Counted from the stretch's first letter, positions 7,596 to 16,772 are shown. The stretch: DNA of 43,029 nt from DATGFK01 sp040007395 (GCA_040007395.1 JBDTVG010000206.1:1-43029), one strand, 5' to 3'. Notes: generated by a model not told the origin, from the letters alone. Translations and numbers: made by a program.

Positions 7596-8460
7596 ACGAC
7601 TGCCCAGGCATACACGGGTAGCGCCCGAGAAACGGCCTGTATTTCGCTTAACGGCGCGTGATGGGGAGATTATCAGAGCGGTCAATGATTGTCGAGCGCT
7701 TCAAACCGCCCAGGTTGAACTGCTCTTTTTTTCCTCGCCAAAGCCTGCCTACAAGCGATTGGAGAAGCTCTACCATCATGAATACCTGGACCGTCATTTC
7801 ATTACCCAAGTTGCCCATGCCCCGGCAGCTAGCCCGATTATTTATACGCTTGGCAAGCTAGGCGCTGCGGTGCTGGCTGCTACGTATGGGTACACTGCTG
7901 ATGACTTTCATTTTGCCAGCCGCGCTGTGTTAGATTGGCGTACCTTGCAACATATCCTAGCAATCAATCAGGTACGGGTTGCCATTGAACGAGCGTGCCG
8001 TGATCAGGCAATACATTTGCTTCAATGGCAAGACGAACTAACGTTTCGGGCTGCACCGGATACGGTGTGGATTAAGAATAGTCGGGGCAGACAATCAAAA
8101 AAGCCCGTGTTACCCGACAGTTATTTATTGATAAAAACCCCTAAAGGCGAAGCGCGGTTTTTCCTTGAGGTAGACCGGGGGACAGAGGGCATCCCGCAGT
8201 TTCGGGAGCAGATGGAAGTGTATCAAGAATACATTCTCAGTGGTGACTATGGGCGACGCTATCAATCCAAATCACTGCGTATTTTGGTGGTAACAACGGG
8301 CGAACAACGCTTACACAATCTCCGCAAAGCCATTGTTCAAGTCGGTGGGGGAGACTATTACTGGTTGACGACCCGTGACCAGATAACACCCGCAACTATT
8401 TTGACTGCGCCGATATGGTACAAGGCTGCTGGTGGTGGCCTGCACGCCATACTTGGGTAA
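7570..8460 (+). CDS. Replication-relaxation family protein 1
   Basis: A protein of 296 residues from the ATG at 7570, or 307 from ATG 7537. It begins with a winged-helix stretch (RLTARDGEIIRAV, then QVELLFF and YKRLEKLYHHEYLDR). In the middle it has the acidic FFLEVDRGTEGI motif characteristic of the replication-relaxation (Replic_Relax) family. These proteins accompany plasmid transfer genes and are thought to act on the origin of transfer. It overlaps the end of the ATPase gene, so translation is coupled. It is a divergent paralogue of the next gene. Confidence 0.75.
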   Translation: MPGYKILSERLPRHTRVAPEKRPVFRLTARDGEIIRAVNDCRALQTAQVELLFFSSPKPAYKRLEKLYHHEYLDRHFITQVAHAPAASPIIYTLGKLGAAVLAATYGYTADDFHFASRAVLDWRTLQHILAINQVRVAIERACRDQAIHLLQWQDELTFRAAPDTVWIKNSRGRQSKKPVLPDSYLLIKTPKGEARFFLEVDRGTEGIPQFREQMEVYQEYILSGDYGRRYQSKSLRILVVTTGEQRLHNLRKAIVQVGGGDYYWLTTRDQITPATILTAPIWYKAAGGGLHAILG

Positions 8461-8505
8461 GCGCGTGTGCGCTTTCTCTCGGTATTTTTCTTATCTAAGA
8501 TTTGA

Positions 8506-8517
8506 TATAGTGATTGT
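8506..8517 (+). promoter_or_regulatory. -10 box placed for a leaderless transcript
   Basis: TATAGT (8506-8511) followed by exactly six bases and then the ATG at 8518. No Shine-Dalgarno is present and the -35 region is weak. The second relaxation gene may thus have its own promoter despite lying in the transfer operon. Confidence 0.45.
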
Positions 8518-9471
8518 ATGTTTGTGCCCATGGAGATCGTGCTAGCCCCGGCAGCGCCACCGCTTCAAAAATCGGCCCGCCCGCACTATGAACGGGCTAT
8601 CGCCCCACCTGCCATACGATTGACCGACCGCGATCGAGCTGTGATTGCGGCTATTCACGACTACGATGGCATCCTGGCTGATTATCAACTACGCGCCATG
8701 TTTTTTCATGATGAACGCTATTTTATGGAGCGTATGAGTTTTCTGTTTCATAACGGCTATGTTGCTAAGCCCGATCGCCAGCGTCGGGCGCAACTGAAGT
8801 ATACGGTGTACTGGTTAGACAAGACCGGAGCGGAATTGCTCGCCGGGCAGCAGGGTACTCCGTATGGAGAATTTAAGTGGCGACGACCCTATGAACGCTG
8901 GAATCAAGTGACGCATGATGTGCAGACTAATGATGTGCGGCTAGCAGTCACCAAGGCGCTTGAGCCATTACCTACCTATCATCTATTGGAATGGGCTAGC
9001 GAGCGTGATTTTCACCGCCATCCTGACCAAGTGGAATATGTTGACAAAAATGGGGCCAAGCAAAAACGGCTGCAATATCCAGACGGTTACTTTTTGTTGG
9101 GGTGGGACAATCCGGGAACGCAGAAACGTGATAAATTGCGGTTTCTGCTTGAGTTTGATCGGGGGAAACATTCAGGCATTAGCTTTGCCGATGAGAAGGT
9201 CAGACCAGGAATGGCCTACATACAAAGTCCACAGTTTAAGGCACGGTTTGGCTATAATGCTGGACGATGGTTAGTTGTTATTGATACCCCAGATAGTGCC
9301 TTGCGTTTGTCCTTTTTGAAAGAACGCACTGAGGCCATCAACATGCCAGACATCAAAGCATTTTTCTTCACCACATTTGAAGCCGTTATGACCCGCAATA
9401 TGCTTATAGACCCCATCTGGCAGCAAGCCGGAATAACTGGGGCACCAGTAGCCCTCTTGAAAACCTCGTGA
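8518..9471 (+). CDS. Replication-relaxation family protein 2
   Basis: A 317-residue paralogue of the preceding protein. It has the same order: winged-helix start (RLTDRDRAVIAAIHDYDG, then YFMERMSFLFHNGYV), a domain with NDVRLAVTKAL, and the signature FLLEFDRGKHSGI, where the first protein has FFLEVDRGTEGI. Two divergent copies side by side suggest a heteromeric complex at the transfer origin. It starts 57 bases after its neighbour, with a possible separate promoter. The C-terminal third predicts a nuclease-like alpha/beta core, but I cannot assign catalytic residues. Confidence 0.75.
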   Translation: MFVPMEIVLAPAAPPLQKSARPHYERAIAPPAIRLTDRDRAVIAAIHDYDGILADYQLRAMFFHDERYFMERMSFLFHNGYVAKPDRQRRAQLKYTVYWLDKTGAELLAGQQGTPYGEFKWRRPYERWNQVTHDVQTNDVRLAVTKALEPLPTYHLLEWASERDFHRHPDQVEYVDKNGAKQKRLQYPDGYFLLGWDNPGTQKRDKLRFLLEFDRGKHSGISFADEKVRPGMAYIQSPQFKARFGYNAGRWLVVIDTPDSALRLSFLKERTEAINMPDIKAFFFTTFEAVMTRNMLIDPIWQQAGITGAPVALLKTS

Positions 9472-9507
9472 AGACGCATACCCCTGTATGATATGCTTGA
9501 TAGTACG

Positions 9508-9640
9508 ATGCGGGACGGTTCTAGCTCACGCCCTTAACGGCAAGGTGCAACGGGTTATCTCATCATGCCGGTGATGAGTGGCGCAGGATGTCATGAAGCC
9601 CGGCAACGCTTCACTCCTGTAGCTTAGACCTGACCCGCAT
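9508..9640 (+). ncRNA. Structured RNA candidate, 133 nt
   Basis: In the gap between convergent genes. Closing stem ATGCGGG (9508-9514) pairs with CCCGCAT (9634-9640). Internal hairpins are CTCATCA/TGATGAG (9559-9565 with 9572-9578) and TGAAGC/GCTTCA (9594-9599 with 9608-9613), plus shorter CCTT/AAGG pairing near 9532. A closed multi-branched fold with perfect stems and no open frame is what a compact ncRNA looks like. I do not recognise a known family. Strand is chosen arbitrarily; a DNA-level role such as a transfer origin is also possible. Confidence 0.45.
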
Positions 9641-9711
9641 ACGTGGAAATACCTCTCAAAAAGATATACGCCGGATGCACCGCTGTTTTATGATTCAGGC
9701 CCATCGAATTA

Positions 9712-10050
9712 TCATCCAAACATATTGAGAAAATTGTCCACTGCCTCGTCGAGGGTTCCTTCAGTATCTTTTCTCTCCGTCGGCTGTATTTCTGCTGCTA
9801 TTCCCCGTGTGGTATGTTTTGTCCTGGGCATTGACCCAGAGACAAGTGCGCGAAGTGGTGGAGCTTCTAGAGCGCTGGATGCTGTGCCTATCGGTAGGAG
9901 TCCGTCAATGCCCAAGGTATAGGCAACTGCGCCCCGGATAAACTGGCTGGCCCGGCGACGGTCAAGCATCGGTTCCAATACTTCCCAAATGGCTGTGTCA
10001 ATTGGGTCATCCAGGTTTAAGACAAAGGGAATGCGTCGCGTGTTAGCCAT
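9712..10050 (-). CDS. ParR-like partition adaptor
   Basis: A 112-residue protein starting at ATG 10050, which overlaps the last eight bases of parM. This gives the usual parM-parR order and coupling. The N-terminal third (RRIPFVLNLDDPIDTAIWEVLEPML, in parts) is compatible with a ribbon-helix-helix DNA-binding domain. The C-terminus (DEAVDNFLNMFG) is an acidic tail of the kind that contacts the ParM filament. It would bind centromere repeats, probably upstream of parM. Identity rests mainly on gene position and size. Confidence 0.6.
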   Translation of the reverse strand: MANTRRIPFVLNLDDPIDTAIWEVLEPMLDRRRASQFIRGAVAYTLGIDGLLPIGTASSALEAPPLRALVSGSMPRTKHTTRGIAAEIQPTERKDTEGTLDEAVDNFLNMFG

Positions 10051-11086
10051 TGGTGTTTTCCTTTGCCCGTTCCCGCTGCTCAAGGAAGAGATAATCACCA
10101 TCTGCATTGGCCCGACGGGAATTTGAAGCAACATACCAGCCATCCCCACGTAGGGTGTCGGGCAGGAATTTATACACCCCATCTGCCCCGCCACCTGAAA
10201 GGATAACCACGCCCGGAGTGCGGCTGCCTTTGTTGGAGCGATAGAACGCCAAAATATCATCTAAAAGGTTAGCGTAGGCATCGTCGCGCTGGTCAGCAAA
10301 GCCCCGGCATTTATTGCCAATATCCATGCATCCGGCTTCTAAGGCACTATCAACGGCCCATACATCGCCTTCATAGTGGTATTGCTTTCGGAGGTGTTGG
10401 TGTACTGCGCTGGCAACTTGCCGAACACCGTGCTTGGCACTTTTGGCAGAGCCAGTAACGTAATTACCCCGGTTCCATATGGTCAAATCGGTCGTGTAGT
10501 ATCCAATATCAATGATGGCAACTTCCCGCGAGGCCAGCTCGGACCCGGCAGCGTACAGCGCTTGGAAGTAACTGCCTGCCCCTTCGGGCAGAATGATGAG
10601 GTTTTCTGGCTTGATTGTGGCGTAGAGGCTTTTTCCGTCCAGACCGTCAATCACATACGCTCCATCAACCGTCTTTTTGACCTGATCGGCTTTGCCGTCT
10701 GCAAACTCAGAAACGGGTATAGCACAGGCGACGGTGGGATACACAATGCCCTCGGTGGCGATGTGTTGAAAAGAGCGCCATAGTGCCGCCGCAAAGAGCT
10801 TGCGATAAAACCCATCCGTGTACCGTGACATATCGGTGTAGGCTATTGGTTCGCCATCAATTAAATCGCGTGCATCATCACCAAAAACCAGCGTTTCTCC
10901 CTCAGAGGTGAAAACTAGGGGGGACGTGATTTTTCCAAAGGCATGACTCTGCGATAGCCGTCCGGCGATGCTGCGAAATTCGGTGGCGAGGTCGGCGGTT
11001 TTAATCTTGGCGCTGGCGTTGCCTAGGTCGTACGAGGCTAGGGGATAGATGCTTGGGGTTGGGTGCTTTTTCCCTTTTGCAGGCAT
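10043..11086 (-). CDS. parM: ParM/StbA-like actin ATPase for plasmid segregation
   Basis: A 347-residue actin-fold protein. Phosphate 1 motif is ASYDLGNASAKI near residue 18. Phosphate 2 is VAIIDIGYYTTDLTIW near 190. The adenosine motif is VVILSGGGADGVY near 295. These match plasmid ParM and archaeal-type actin homologues that polymerise to push plasmid copies apart. GGAG lies eight bases before the ATG. The gene is transcribed away from the MerR-like gene and together with parR. Direct TGTCA repeats upstream are good candidates for the centromere and operator. Confidence 0.8.
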   Translation of the reverse strand: MPAKGKKHPTPSIYPLASYDLGNASAKIKTADLATEFRSIAGRLSQSHAFGKITSPLVFTSEGETLVFGDDARDLIDGEPIAYTDMSRYTDGFYRKLFAAALWRSFQHIATEGIVYPTVACAIPVSEFADGKADQVKKTVDGAYVIDGLDGKSLYATIKPENLIILPEGAGSYFQALYAAGSELASREVAIIDIGYYTTDLTIWNRGNYVTGSAKSAKHGVRQVASAVHQHLRKQYHYEGDVWAVDSALEAGCMDIGNKCRGFADQRDDAYANLLDDILAFYRSNKGSRTPGVVILSGGGADGVYKFLPDTLRGDGWYVASNSRRANADGDYLFLEQRERAKENTNG

Positions 11087-11098
11087 GGATTATTCTCC

Positions 11099-11195
11099 AA
11101 GTGTTAACGATGTGTCATAGTATACCACTTTTTTGTCACTTGTATGTCACATATAGCGCTTTGTAGCGGTATATCTGATACGTAACACTATTTTG
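11099..11195. promoter_or_regulatory. Candidate parC centromere / divergent promoter region
   Basis: TGTCA starts at 11113, 11134 and 11145, that is 21 and 11 bases apart and thus on one helical face. GTGTTA at 11101 is mirrored by TAACAC near 11184. The region separates parM from the divergent MerR-like gene. Confidence 0.45.
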
Positions 11196-11243
11196 CGCTA
11201 TGCTTTGGGCAGCGTAAGTGTTTCCAGGCATAATGGGAGGACT

Positions 11244-11756
11244 ATGAAACCACAAGAACTTGCCAAACAGCTAGGCATTGCCGATGTAACGCTCCGAAAA
11301 TGGGCGGGAAAAGACTTTGCGCAATTTCTTTCCCCATCAGCCACCGTTTCCAACGGCGCGAGGCGGTCGTTTAGCGACCAAGATGTGCGTATCATGTTGT
11401 GGATAGGACAGATGAAAGACCAAAACATGCCCGCAGATGAAATCACCGCGGTTCTAGGCACAGCCCAGGAAAGTGACTGGCATAATCTGCCGCCCATGCC
11501 CGCAACTACAAACGATGACATTGCCCTCATGCCCAGAGAAGCCGCTGAAACACGATTGACTGCCATTCAGCAGCAATATGAGGTGCAGGTGCAGGCGCTT
11601 AGAAATGAACGTGATGAACTCCGCCAGCGGTTAGAACAAATGGGAGAAGAAAAAGAAGAATTTCGCCGGAAGTATTTTGAAGTTACCGAGCAGCTTTTAG
11701 AGCTAAACAGGCGGCTCACCTCGCTACTTGAGAAAGAGCAGCGGCGGCGGAAATAG
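11244..11756 (+). CDS. MerR-like HTH protein with long coiled coil
   Basis: A 170-residue protein. Start ATG 11244 is fixed by GGGAGG seven bases upstream; 17 extra codons upstream are open but unlikely. Residues 1-65 form a MerR-type winged helix (KPQELAKQLGIADVTLRKWAG, in part, then RRSFSDQDVRIMLWI). From about 100 to the end there is a coiled coil (EVQVQALRNERDELRQRLEQ) ending in basic EQRRRK. No effector domain, so it resembles plasmid-borne MerR-like regulators of partition or replication. It is divergent from parM and probably controls the shared region. Confidence 0.7.
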   Translation: MKPQELAKQLGIADVTLRKWAGKDFAQFLSPSATVSNGARRSFSDQDVRIMLWIGQMKDQNMPADEITAVLGTAQESDWHNLPPMPATTNDDIALMPREAAETRLTAIQQQYEVQVQALRNERDELRQRLEQMGEEKEEFRRKYFEVTEQLLELNRRLTSLLEKEQRRRK

Positions 11757-11823
11757 GATTACAGTCTTGTATTGACCTCTGCCTTCTGAATCACCCCCGT
11801 GTGGTTGACAACCTTGGGGCTAC

Positions 11824-11843
11824 GCACCCCCTCAAGGGGGTGC
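11824..11843. repeat. Perfect 8-bp stem with TCAA loop
   Basis: GCACCCCC pairs with GGGGGTGC. It precedes the larger nested structure and could be the terminator of the MerR-like gene, although no clear T run follows. Confidence 0.6.
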
Positions 11844-11895
11844 TCCGCAGCTTGCAGGTGCGTTGCGCGGCAAGTTTACCACAGACGCGGGCACC

Positions 11896-12015
11896 CGACT
11901 GTCAAGCCTTTTTCGGGCGATGGCTTGTGCCGTCAGTAGCCGATCGCGTTTCACGCGACCGGCTGCCTGACTCACGCCCGAAAAACCAGCCGAGTACGGC
12001 TTGGCTGGACAGTCG
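11896..12015. ncRNA. Nested inverted-repeat structure of 120 nt
   Basis: Four levels of pairing share one axis. CGACTGTC/GACAGTCG (11896-11903, 12008-12015) is outermost. TTTTTCGGGCG/CGCCCGAAAAA (11909-11919, 11975-11985) is next. GTCAG/CTGAC (11932-11936, 11967-11971) follows. The innermost is an 11-bp stem with one mismatch and TTTCA loop (11938-11948, 11954-11964). A side hairpin CCAGCC/GGCTGG sits at 11987-12009. It may be a structured RNA or a single-strand DNA site (transfer or replication origin). Confidence 0.5.
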
Positions 12016-12611
12016 CCCACGCTGTGGCCGCGCGAAATCAGCGCACCAGCAGCGCTGGCGGCCTTGCAGCAGGCCAGTGAGGAAGGTGCGTTCACGGTCA
12101 TCCGGTAGACGACGGAACCCGTGACCAAAGAACGGCCACCAGCTTAGGCCGCTTGTCGGGGCGAGATAGCATCTCCGTCATGGACACCGGATTATCCGGT
12201 GAAACCCCGATCAACGAGCGGTCAGGAGAAGCGGTCATCATCACTTGCGGGACAGCCTGGTCATGCCAAAGGCAAAACCGGGAGGCCACCGCTTTGCAAT
12301 TGATGCGCTGAGGCGGCGACTAAGACTCGTCCCCGGTGTGCTGTGCGGCGTGAAAAAGGCTTTGGCTACGAGCGCACGGCAGATTGCAGAGTGCTGACGC
12401 GCCAAGGCTAAACGGCACGTCAAGAGCCGCAAGGACACAGGGCGGAAACGTACCAAGCCGGAATTCTTCATTGCCTACTAGGTACGTGACTGCTTTTATA
12501 TCGTGTTTTACAGCCTGGTCGAGCGATCGGGCTGTTCGTTTTCTATTCTGTGGAGACGGTCACGCTCCACTCAACCGAATCCGCAACCGTAACCCTCACT
12601 GCAATGAAAAA

Positions 12612-12640
12612 CCGCCTGTGTGTTCATAGCACACGGGCGG
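12612..12640 (+). terminator. Hairpin upstream of the primase-helicase operon
   Basis: CCGCCTGTGTG pairs with CACACGGGCGG (one G-T pair) around a seven-base loop, followed by CTGTTTAT. It lies 34 bases before the next start codon, so it may be an attenuator or the end of an upstream transcript. Confidence 0.5.
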
Positions 12641-12673
12641 CTGTTTATCCCTTCCGTAGAAAGGATGATGCAC

Positions 12674-13282
12674 ATGTCAGTATATCCCACCTCTTCCAAC
12701 TTTATCCAACGTGCCTATGTTGGGCAACTTAACGTGGTCGGCACAGCCTACTGCTTTGGCGTAGCCGTTCACATTGACCAAGAGACCCATAAAGCAGTCC
12801 CGGTGTACTTGGATATGGCTGGACCCGCCACTTCGGTAGAAGCAGCTTGGGCGCGGCTGGTTCAGGGGAAGGAACTCACAGTGGTTCCCGCTCAGGCAGC
12901 CGCCATTTACTTGCAACCGCCCGAAGCCGGACTGTTCCGACGCTACCAGCGCCGTTTCGCGGAACTCGCGACTGATCAGATCACGCTAGTCCACCAGGAT
13001 GCCATTGAAGTGCCCGACGAAGGTTTGACCTTTCAGATCGAAACCAGTCCGGAGCAGGCCAAGGTCGCATTGGGGGCGCACATCCGGCAGCTCGTCAAGA
13101 TCGCACTGTTTCCCGCCTGGCATGATTACCTGATGCAACAAGGCCAGGCCGAACGGCTTATTTATCCCTGCACCTGCTACGGTGGTGTCGCCGTAGCCGC
13201 TATCCACCTGGACGCTGCCCGGTGGACGGCCCTTATCGCTCGTGGTTTGGAGAAAAAGGAGATTGCGCTATGCCCCGCCTAA
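12674..13282 (+). CDS. Conserved-looking protein of unknown function, first gene of the methyltransferase-helicase operon
   Basis: A 202-residue protein from ATG 12674, with AAGG nine bases upstream; ATGs at 12665 and 12668 are less well spaced. I recognise no family. The sequence is a soluble alpha/beta type with no signal peptide or membrane segment (YVGQLNVVGTAYCFGVAVHI near the start, IYPCTCYGGVAVAAIHLD near the end). Its 3' end overlaps the start of the methyltransferase-helicase gene by 13 bases, so the two are translated together and probably act together. GC content is like the rest of the operon. Confidence 0.6.
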   Translation: MSVYPTSSNFIQRAYVGQLNVVGTAYCFGVAVHIDQETHKAVPVYLDMAGPATSVEAAWARLVQGKELTVVPAQAAAIYLQPPEAGLFRRYQRRFAELATDQITLVHQDAIEVPDEGLTFQIETSPEQAKVALGAHIRQLVKIALFPAWHDYLMQQGQAERLIYPCTCYGGVAVAAIHLDAARWTALIARGLEKKEIALCPA

Positions 13283-16200
13283 TCAGCATTGAAAAGGGTG
13301 GTTACTACCCATTTCCATCTGCTCATCTGCCCGCCTTGTGCGGGCTTTTTATTGCCCCACCACAAGGTGGCCGCTTGCTCGATCCGTGCGCCGGAGAGGG
13401 TGAGGCCCTCTTGGCACTGGCCGATGGCTTGAAGCTCACTCCGTATGCGAATGAGTTGGACAATGCCCGTGGTGCTCTGTGCAAGCAGAAGTTGCCCAAA
13501 GGCCACGCCATTACTGGGGATATGTACCAGCTTCGCACCACGAGCAATGCCTATAGCGTCGTATGGTGTAACCCCCCATATACTTGGGACTCCGGCGACG
13601 ACAAACGCCGTGAGTTCGCTATGTTGAAACTCAGCATGAAGTGGGTGGCTCCAAGCGGCTTTATGCTGTGGGCCATCTATGCCCATCAATTCACCGACCA
13701 GGCGGCCTTGTATCTGGCCCAGAACGCTAGCCAAGTTGAAGTGTGGGCCATGCCGGGCTTGCACTTGGAAACCTACCAGCAGATTGTGGTCGTTGCCAAA
13801 GTAGGCCAGCCTACCGAAGCACCGCCAGCCGTCGCTGTCCGACTGATGACTGAGCGCCAAGCGGGCTTTTCCACGCTGCCAGAGCAGCCAGAACCACGCT
13901 ACAAACTGCCTACTGCCGTAACCGTAAAAACCTTTCTTTTCACCAGCAAAGTACCAAGCGTCGAGGCAGTGCTTGACGCGATCACTAGCAGCCCGGAGCT
14001 GAACGGCATCCAGATGCTGCTCACCCCACCGGAGCAGCAGGCTATCCGCCACCCGGTGATCCAGCCCAAGGCCGGGCAGCTTGGCTTGGTACTAGCGGCT
14101 GGCATGTTTAATGGCTTGGTGGTGGACACCCCGGGAGGCAAAGCGGCTGTCCGCTCGACCATCGTGAGCGAAGAACGGCTGGATCAGGGGGCCAGCGAGG
14201 AACCGGACGAGAGTAACGAGCACAGCGCCGAGAAAGAGGTCTATCGTACCCAGCCAACCACAACCATTACCCTGCTTGACGAGCGGGGCACTATCCATGA
14301 ACTGAGCGGGGATGGTGCCTTAGTTGAGTTCATTCAGCAGCACAAGCCAGCCTTGCTCGACTACATTGATCGCACTTACACGCCACTCTATACCTTCGAC
14401 TACACCGAATACGCTGGTGTGATGCAATACGCCAAACATGGCAGGCTGTACGAAACGCAGCGGCATGTTATTGCCGCCTGTGCTACCGCGCTCAAGCGGC
14501 GGAAGGGAGTCATTCTGGTTGGCACCCCCGGAACCGGCAAAACCATCATGGCCGCAACCCTAGCGGCTGCACTGCAAGGGCAGATGAAACCCGGTCAGGT
14601 GGATCTGGTCATCTGCCCACCGCATCTGGTGGAAAAATGGCAGCGTGAGGCCAAGGAAGCAGCGCCTAATGTCACTGCCAAAATCCTGACCAATGCCGTC
14701 GAGGTCAGCGCCTTCATGAAAGCAGCGCAGAAAAACACCACCGCGCTGCACATCGGTATTATGTCGCGGGAGGCAGCCAAGGCCGGGGAAGGCTGGGCTA
14801 TCGCCGTGCATTGGCACAATCGGCGCATTGCCCGCTGGGGCGCTGATGAGAAACGCCCGGTCAACGACGGCAAACGCATCCTGCTCCTGCGTGAACCGCA
14901 CTGCCCGACCTGCGGGGCACTGGTGGACGACTCCACTGTGTCTCATGCCGCCCAACGCTGCAAGCCCCTGCAACACGGCATGAAGGCCCGCCAGAAGCCT
15001 AATGCCACCCCTGCCAAAGAGAGTTGGCTAGCACGTGTACCACACTTCTGTACTCAGTGCGGTCAGGCCCTCTGGCAGGATACCCGCACCTTCAGCAAGC
15101 CGAAGAAGGGCAATACCTGGCGCAAGAATCCACGTGTGCCACTGGCGAAGTTCATTGCAACCCGTTACCCACACCGCGTTCACCTGCTGATTGCCGATGA
15201 ATTACATGAGTGCAAAAGTGCCGCCACCGACCAAGGCGAGGCACTGAGCATCCTTGCCAATGCTGCCCACAAGGTGATCGGGCTGACGGGGACGCTCTAC
15301 GGTGGGCAAGCCAGCACGATTTATGCCATTGAGTACCTGTTTAACCCGGCCATCCGCCGCTGTTATCCATGGGGCAGCGGCATCAACCGCTGGGTGCGCG
15401 ATATGGGGGTACTCGAAAGAATTGTCAATTACAAGCCCAGCTACGACAAGGCAGGCGTATACACAGGCAAGCGGCGCATCGAGAACAAGCCCAAGGAAGC
15501 ACCGGGCTGTTCACCAAGTCTCGTAGCCGAAATTCTGGATCACTGCGTGTTTGTGGATCTGCCGGATATTGGCCGCAAGATGCCAGATTTTGAGGAAATC
15601 CCAGTTCCGATCACGCCGGATACTGAAGTGGCGGCGCTCTACACAGAGGCCAAGCAGGTGCTAGGGCAATACCTGTTCAAGTGCAAATTGGAAGGCGATG
15701 CATCGGCCTTAGGCATGTATCTGCAAACGCTCCTCTCTTGGCCGAGCGCTCCCTACCGCTCGGAAGCGTGCATTCATCGCAAGCGCCTGAGCCGTGACTC
15801 CGCTGAAGTTATCGAAATTCCCGCCCACACTATCCCGGCACTCGATGAGGGGAAAGTGTATGCTAAGGAACAATGGCTCCTCGACACGCTCAACAGCGAA
15901 CTGGCAGAGGGGCGTGGCATTGCCATCTTCTGCCGTCAGACAGGCACCCGGGATATTCAGCCGCGTCTGGAGCAGCTTATCCGTAAGCATGTGCCGCTTG
16001 CCAAGCCATTCGTTCTGCACGGCTCTGTCGAAGCCGCCAAGCGTGAAGCTGTCCTTGAACGCCAGGTCGAGAAAGGGGTCAATGTTCTCGTTTGTAATCC
16101 GATTCTGGTGCAGACGGGTCTCGATCTAATCAATTTCCCAACCTTGGTGTTCTTCGAGCCAATGTATTCCTTATACGTCATGGGCCAAGCCTCGCGTCGT

Positions 16201-16761
16201 GCCTGGCGGCTGATTCAGGATAAGCCGTGCAAGACGTACTACCCATTTTATACCGACCTGATGGAGCATCAGGCCGTCGAACTGGTGGGACGCAAAACCC
16301 AAGCGGCAAACCTGCTGTATGGCAACACTAGCAGCGGCGGTTTAAGCGAGATGACCAGCGGCGGTGGCGGCAGTCTGCTCTCGGAACTGGCGAAGAGTAT
16401 CCAAGCGGATGCTTCTGTAACTGACCTCAGTACGCTTTTCGCCAGAGCCACCGCAGCACCAGTAGAAAGTGCCTGGGCGATCCAAGAACCCGTCGCGACG
16501 GAGCCAGAGCAACCACCGGCGCAGATCACGGTAGCGCCGCTCATTGCGCACTCAGCACTAGTCCAGCCAGTGGAACCCACGCTCCCCAAAGCGGCACCAT
16601 TGCCAGTACGGATAAAGCAGCGCCGGAAACGGGCACGCAGCCTCCTAGAAGCGCCAGATGACAGCCCGTTCTCTGCCCCGAAGCCAACTACCTTTCCCAA
16701 AGCCCGCACAGACAGCACTCCGCTTCCTCTGTTTAAGCCAACCCAACTGTCACTTTTCTAA
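13270..16761 (+). CDS. DNA methyltransferase-like / SF2 helicase fusion
   Basis: A 1163-residue protein from ATG 13270 (AAGGAG at 13256-13261). The N-terminal domain (1-200) is Rossmann methyltransferase-like: DPCAGEGE (38-45) for SAM binding and NPPY (101-104), the motif of N6-adenine methyltransferases; relatives are annotated DUF6094. The middle and C-terminus are an SF2 helicase: Walker A GTPGTGKT (418-425), DELH (643-646), TGTLYGG (about 673), and a C-terminal RecA domain with QTGLDLINFP and GQASRRAWR. Cysteine pairs CPTC and CTQC (545-548, 594-597) suggest an inserted zinc finger. The tail is proline-rich. It probably serves element replication or DNA modification. It sits directly before a primase gene. 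Confidence 0.75.
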   Translation: MPRLISIEKGGYYPFPSAHLPALCGLFIAPPQGGRLLDPCAGEGEALLALADGLKLTPYANELDNARGALCKQKLPKGHAITGDMYQLRTTSNAYSVVWCNPPYTWDSGDDKRREFAMLKLSMKWVAPSGFMLWAIYAHQFTDQAALYLAQNASQVEVWAMPGLHLETYQQIVVVAKVGQPTEAPPAVAVRLMTERQAGFSTLPEQPEPRYKLPTAVTVKTFLFTSKVPSVEAVLDAITSSPELNGIQMLLTPPEQQAIRHPVIQPKAGQLGLVLAAGMFNGLVVDTPGGKAAVRSTIVSEERLDQGASEEPDESNEHSAEKEVYRTQPTTTITLLDERGTIHELSGDGALVEFIQQHKPALLDYIDRTYTPLYTFDYTEYAGVMQYAKHGRLYETQRHVIAACATALKRRKGVILVGTPGTGKTIMAATLAAALQGQMKPGQVDLVICPPHLVEKWQREAKEAAPNVTAKILTNAVEVSAFMKAAQKNTTALHIGIMSREAAKAGEGWAIAVHWHNRRIARWGADEKRPVNDGKRILLLREPHCPTCGALVDDSTVSHAAQRCKPLQHGMKARQKPNATPAKESWLARVPHFCTQCGQALWQDTRTFSKPKKGNTWRKNPRVPLAKFIATRYPHRVHLLIADELHECKSAATDQGEALSILANAAHKVIGLTGTLYGGQASTIYAIEYLFNPAIRRCYPWGSGINRWVRDMGVLERIVNYKPSYDKAGVYTGKRRIENKPKEAPGCSPSLVAEILDHCVFVDLPDIGRKMPDFEEIPVPITPDTEVAALYTEAKQVLGQYLFKCKLEGDASALGMYLQTLLSWPSAPYRSEACIHRKRLSRDSAEVIEIPAHTIPALDEGKVYAKEQWLLDTLNSELAEGRGIAIFCRQTGTRDIQPRLEQLIRKHVPLAKPFVLHGSVEAAKREAVLERQVEKGVNVLVCNPILVQTGLDLINFPTLVFFEPMYSLYVMGQASRRAWRLIQDKPCKTYYPFYTDLMEHQAVELVGRKTQAANLLYGNTSSGGLSEMTSGGGGSLLSELAKSIQADASVTDLSTLFARATAAPVESAWAIQEPVATEPEQPPAQITVAPLIAHSALVQPVEPTLPKAAPLPVRIKQRRKRARSLLEAPDDSPFSAPKPTTFPKARTDSTPLPLFKPTQLSLF

Positions 16762-16772
16762 GGAGGTGCGCC

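Larger units (their letters stand above)
11757..12673. other. GC-rich 0.9-kb region without a clear gene
   Basis: Apart from the nested inverted repeats the stretch holds only short open frames broken by stops. Some, such as one ending near 12111 and another ending near 12394, read like protein fragments but match nothing I recognise. It could contain gene remnants. A hairpin at 12612-12640 closes the region just before the next operon. Confidence 0.5.

Noticed and set aside
9508..9640. Hammerhead ribozyme, because of a TGATGAG string
   Set aside because: The GAAA core and the three-stem arrangement of a hammerhead are absent.
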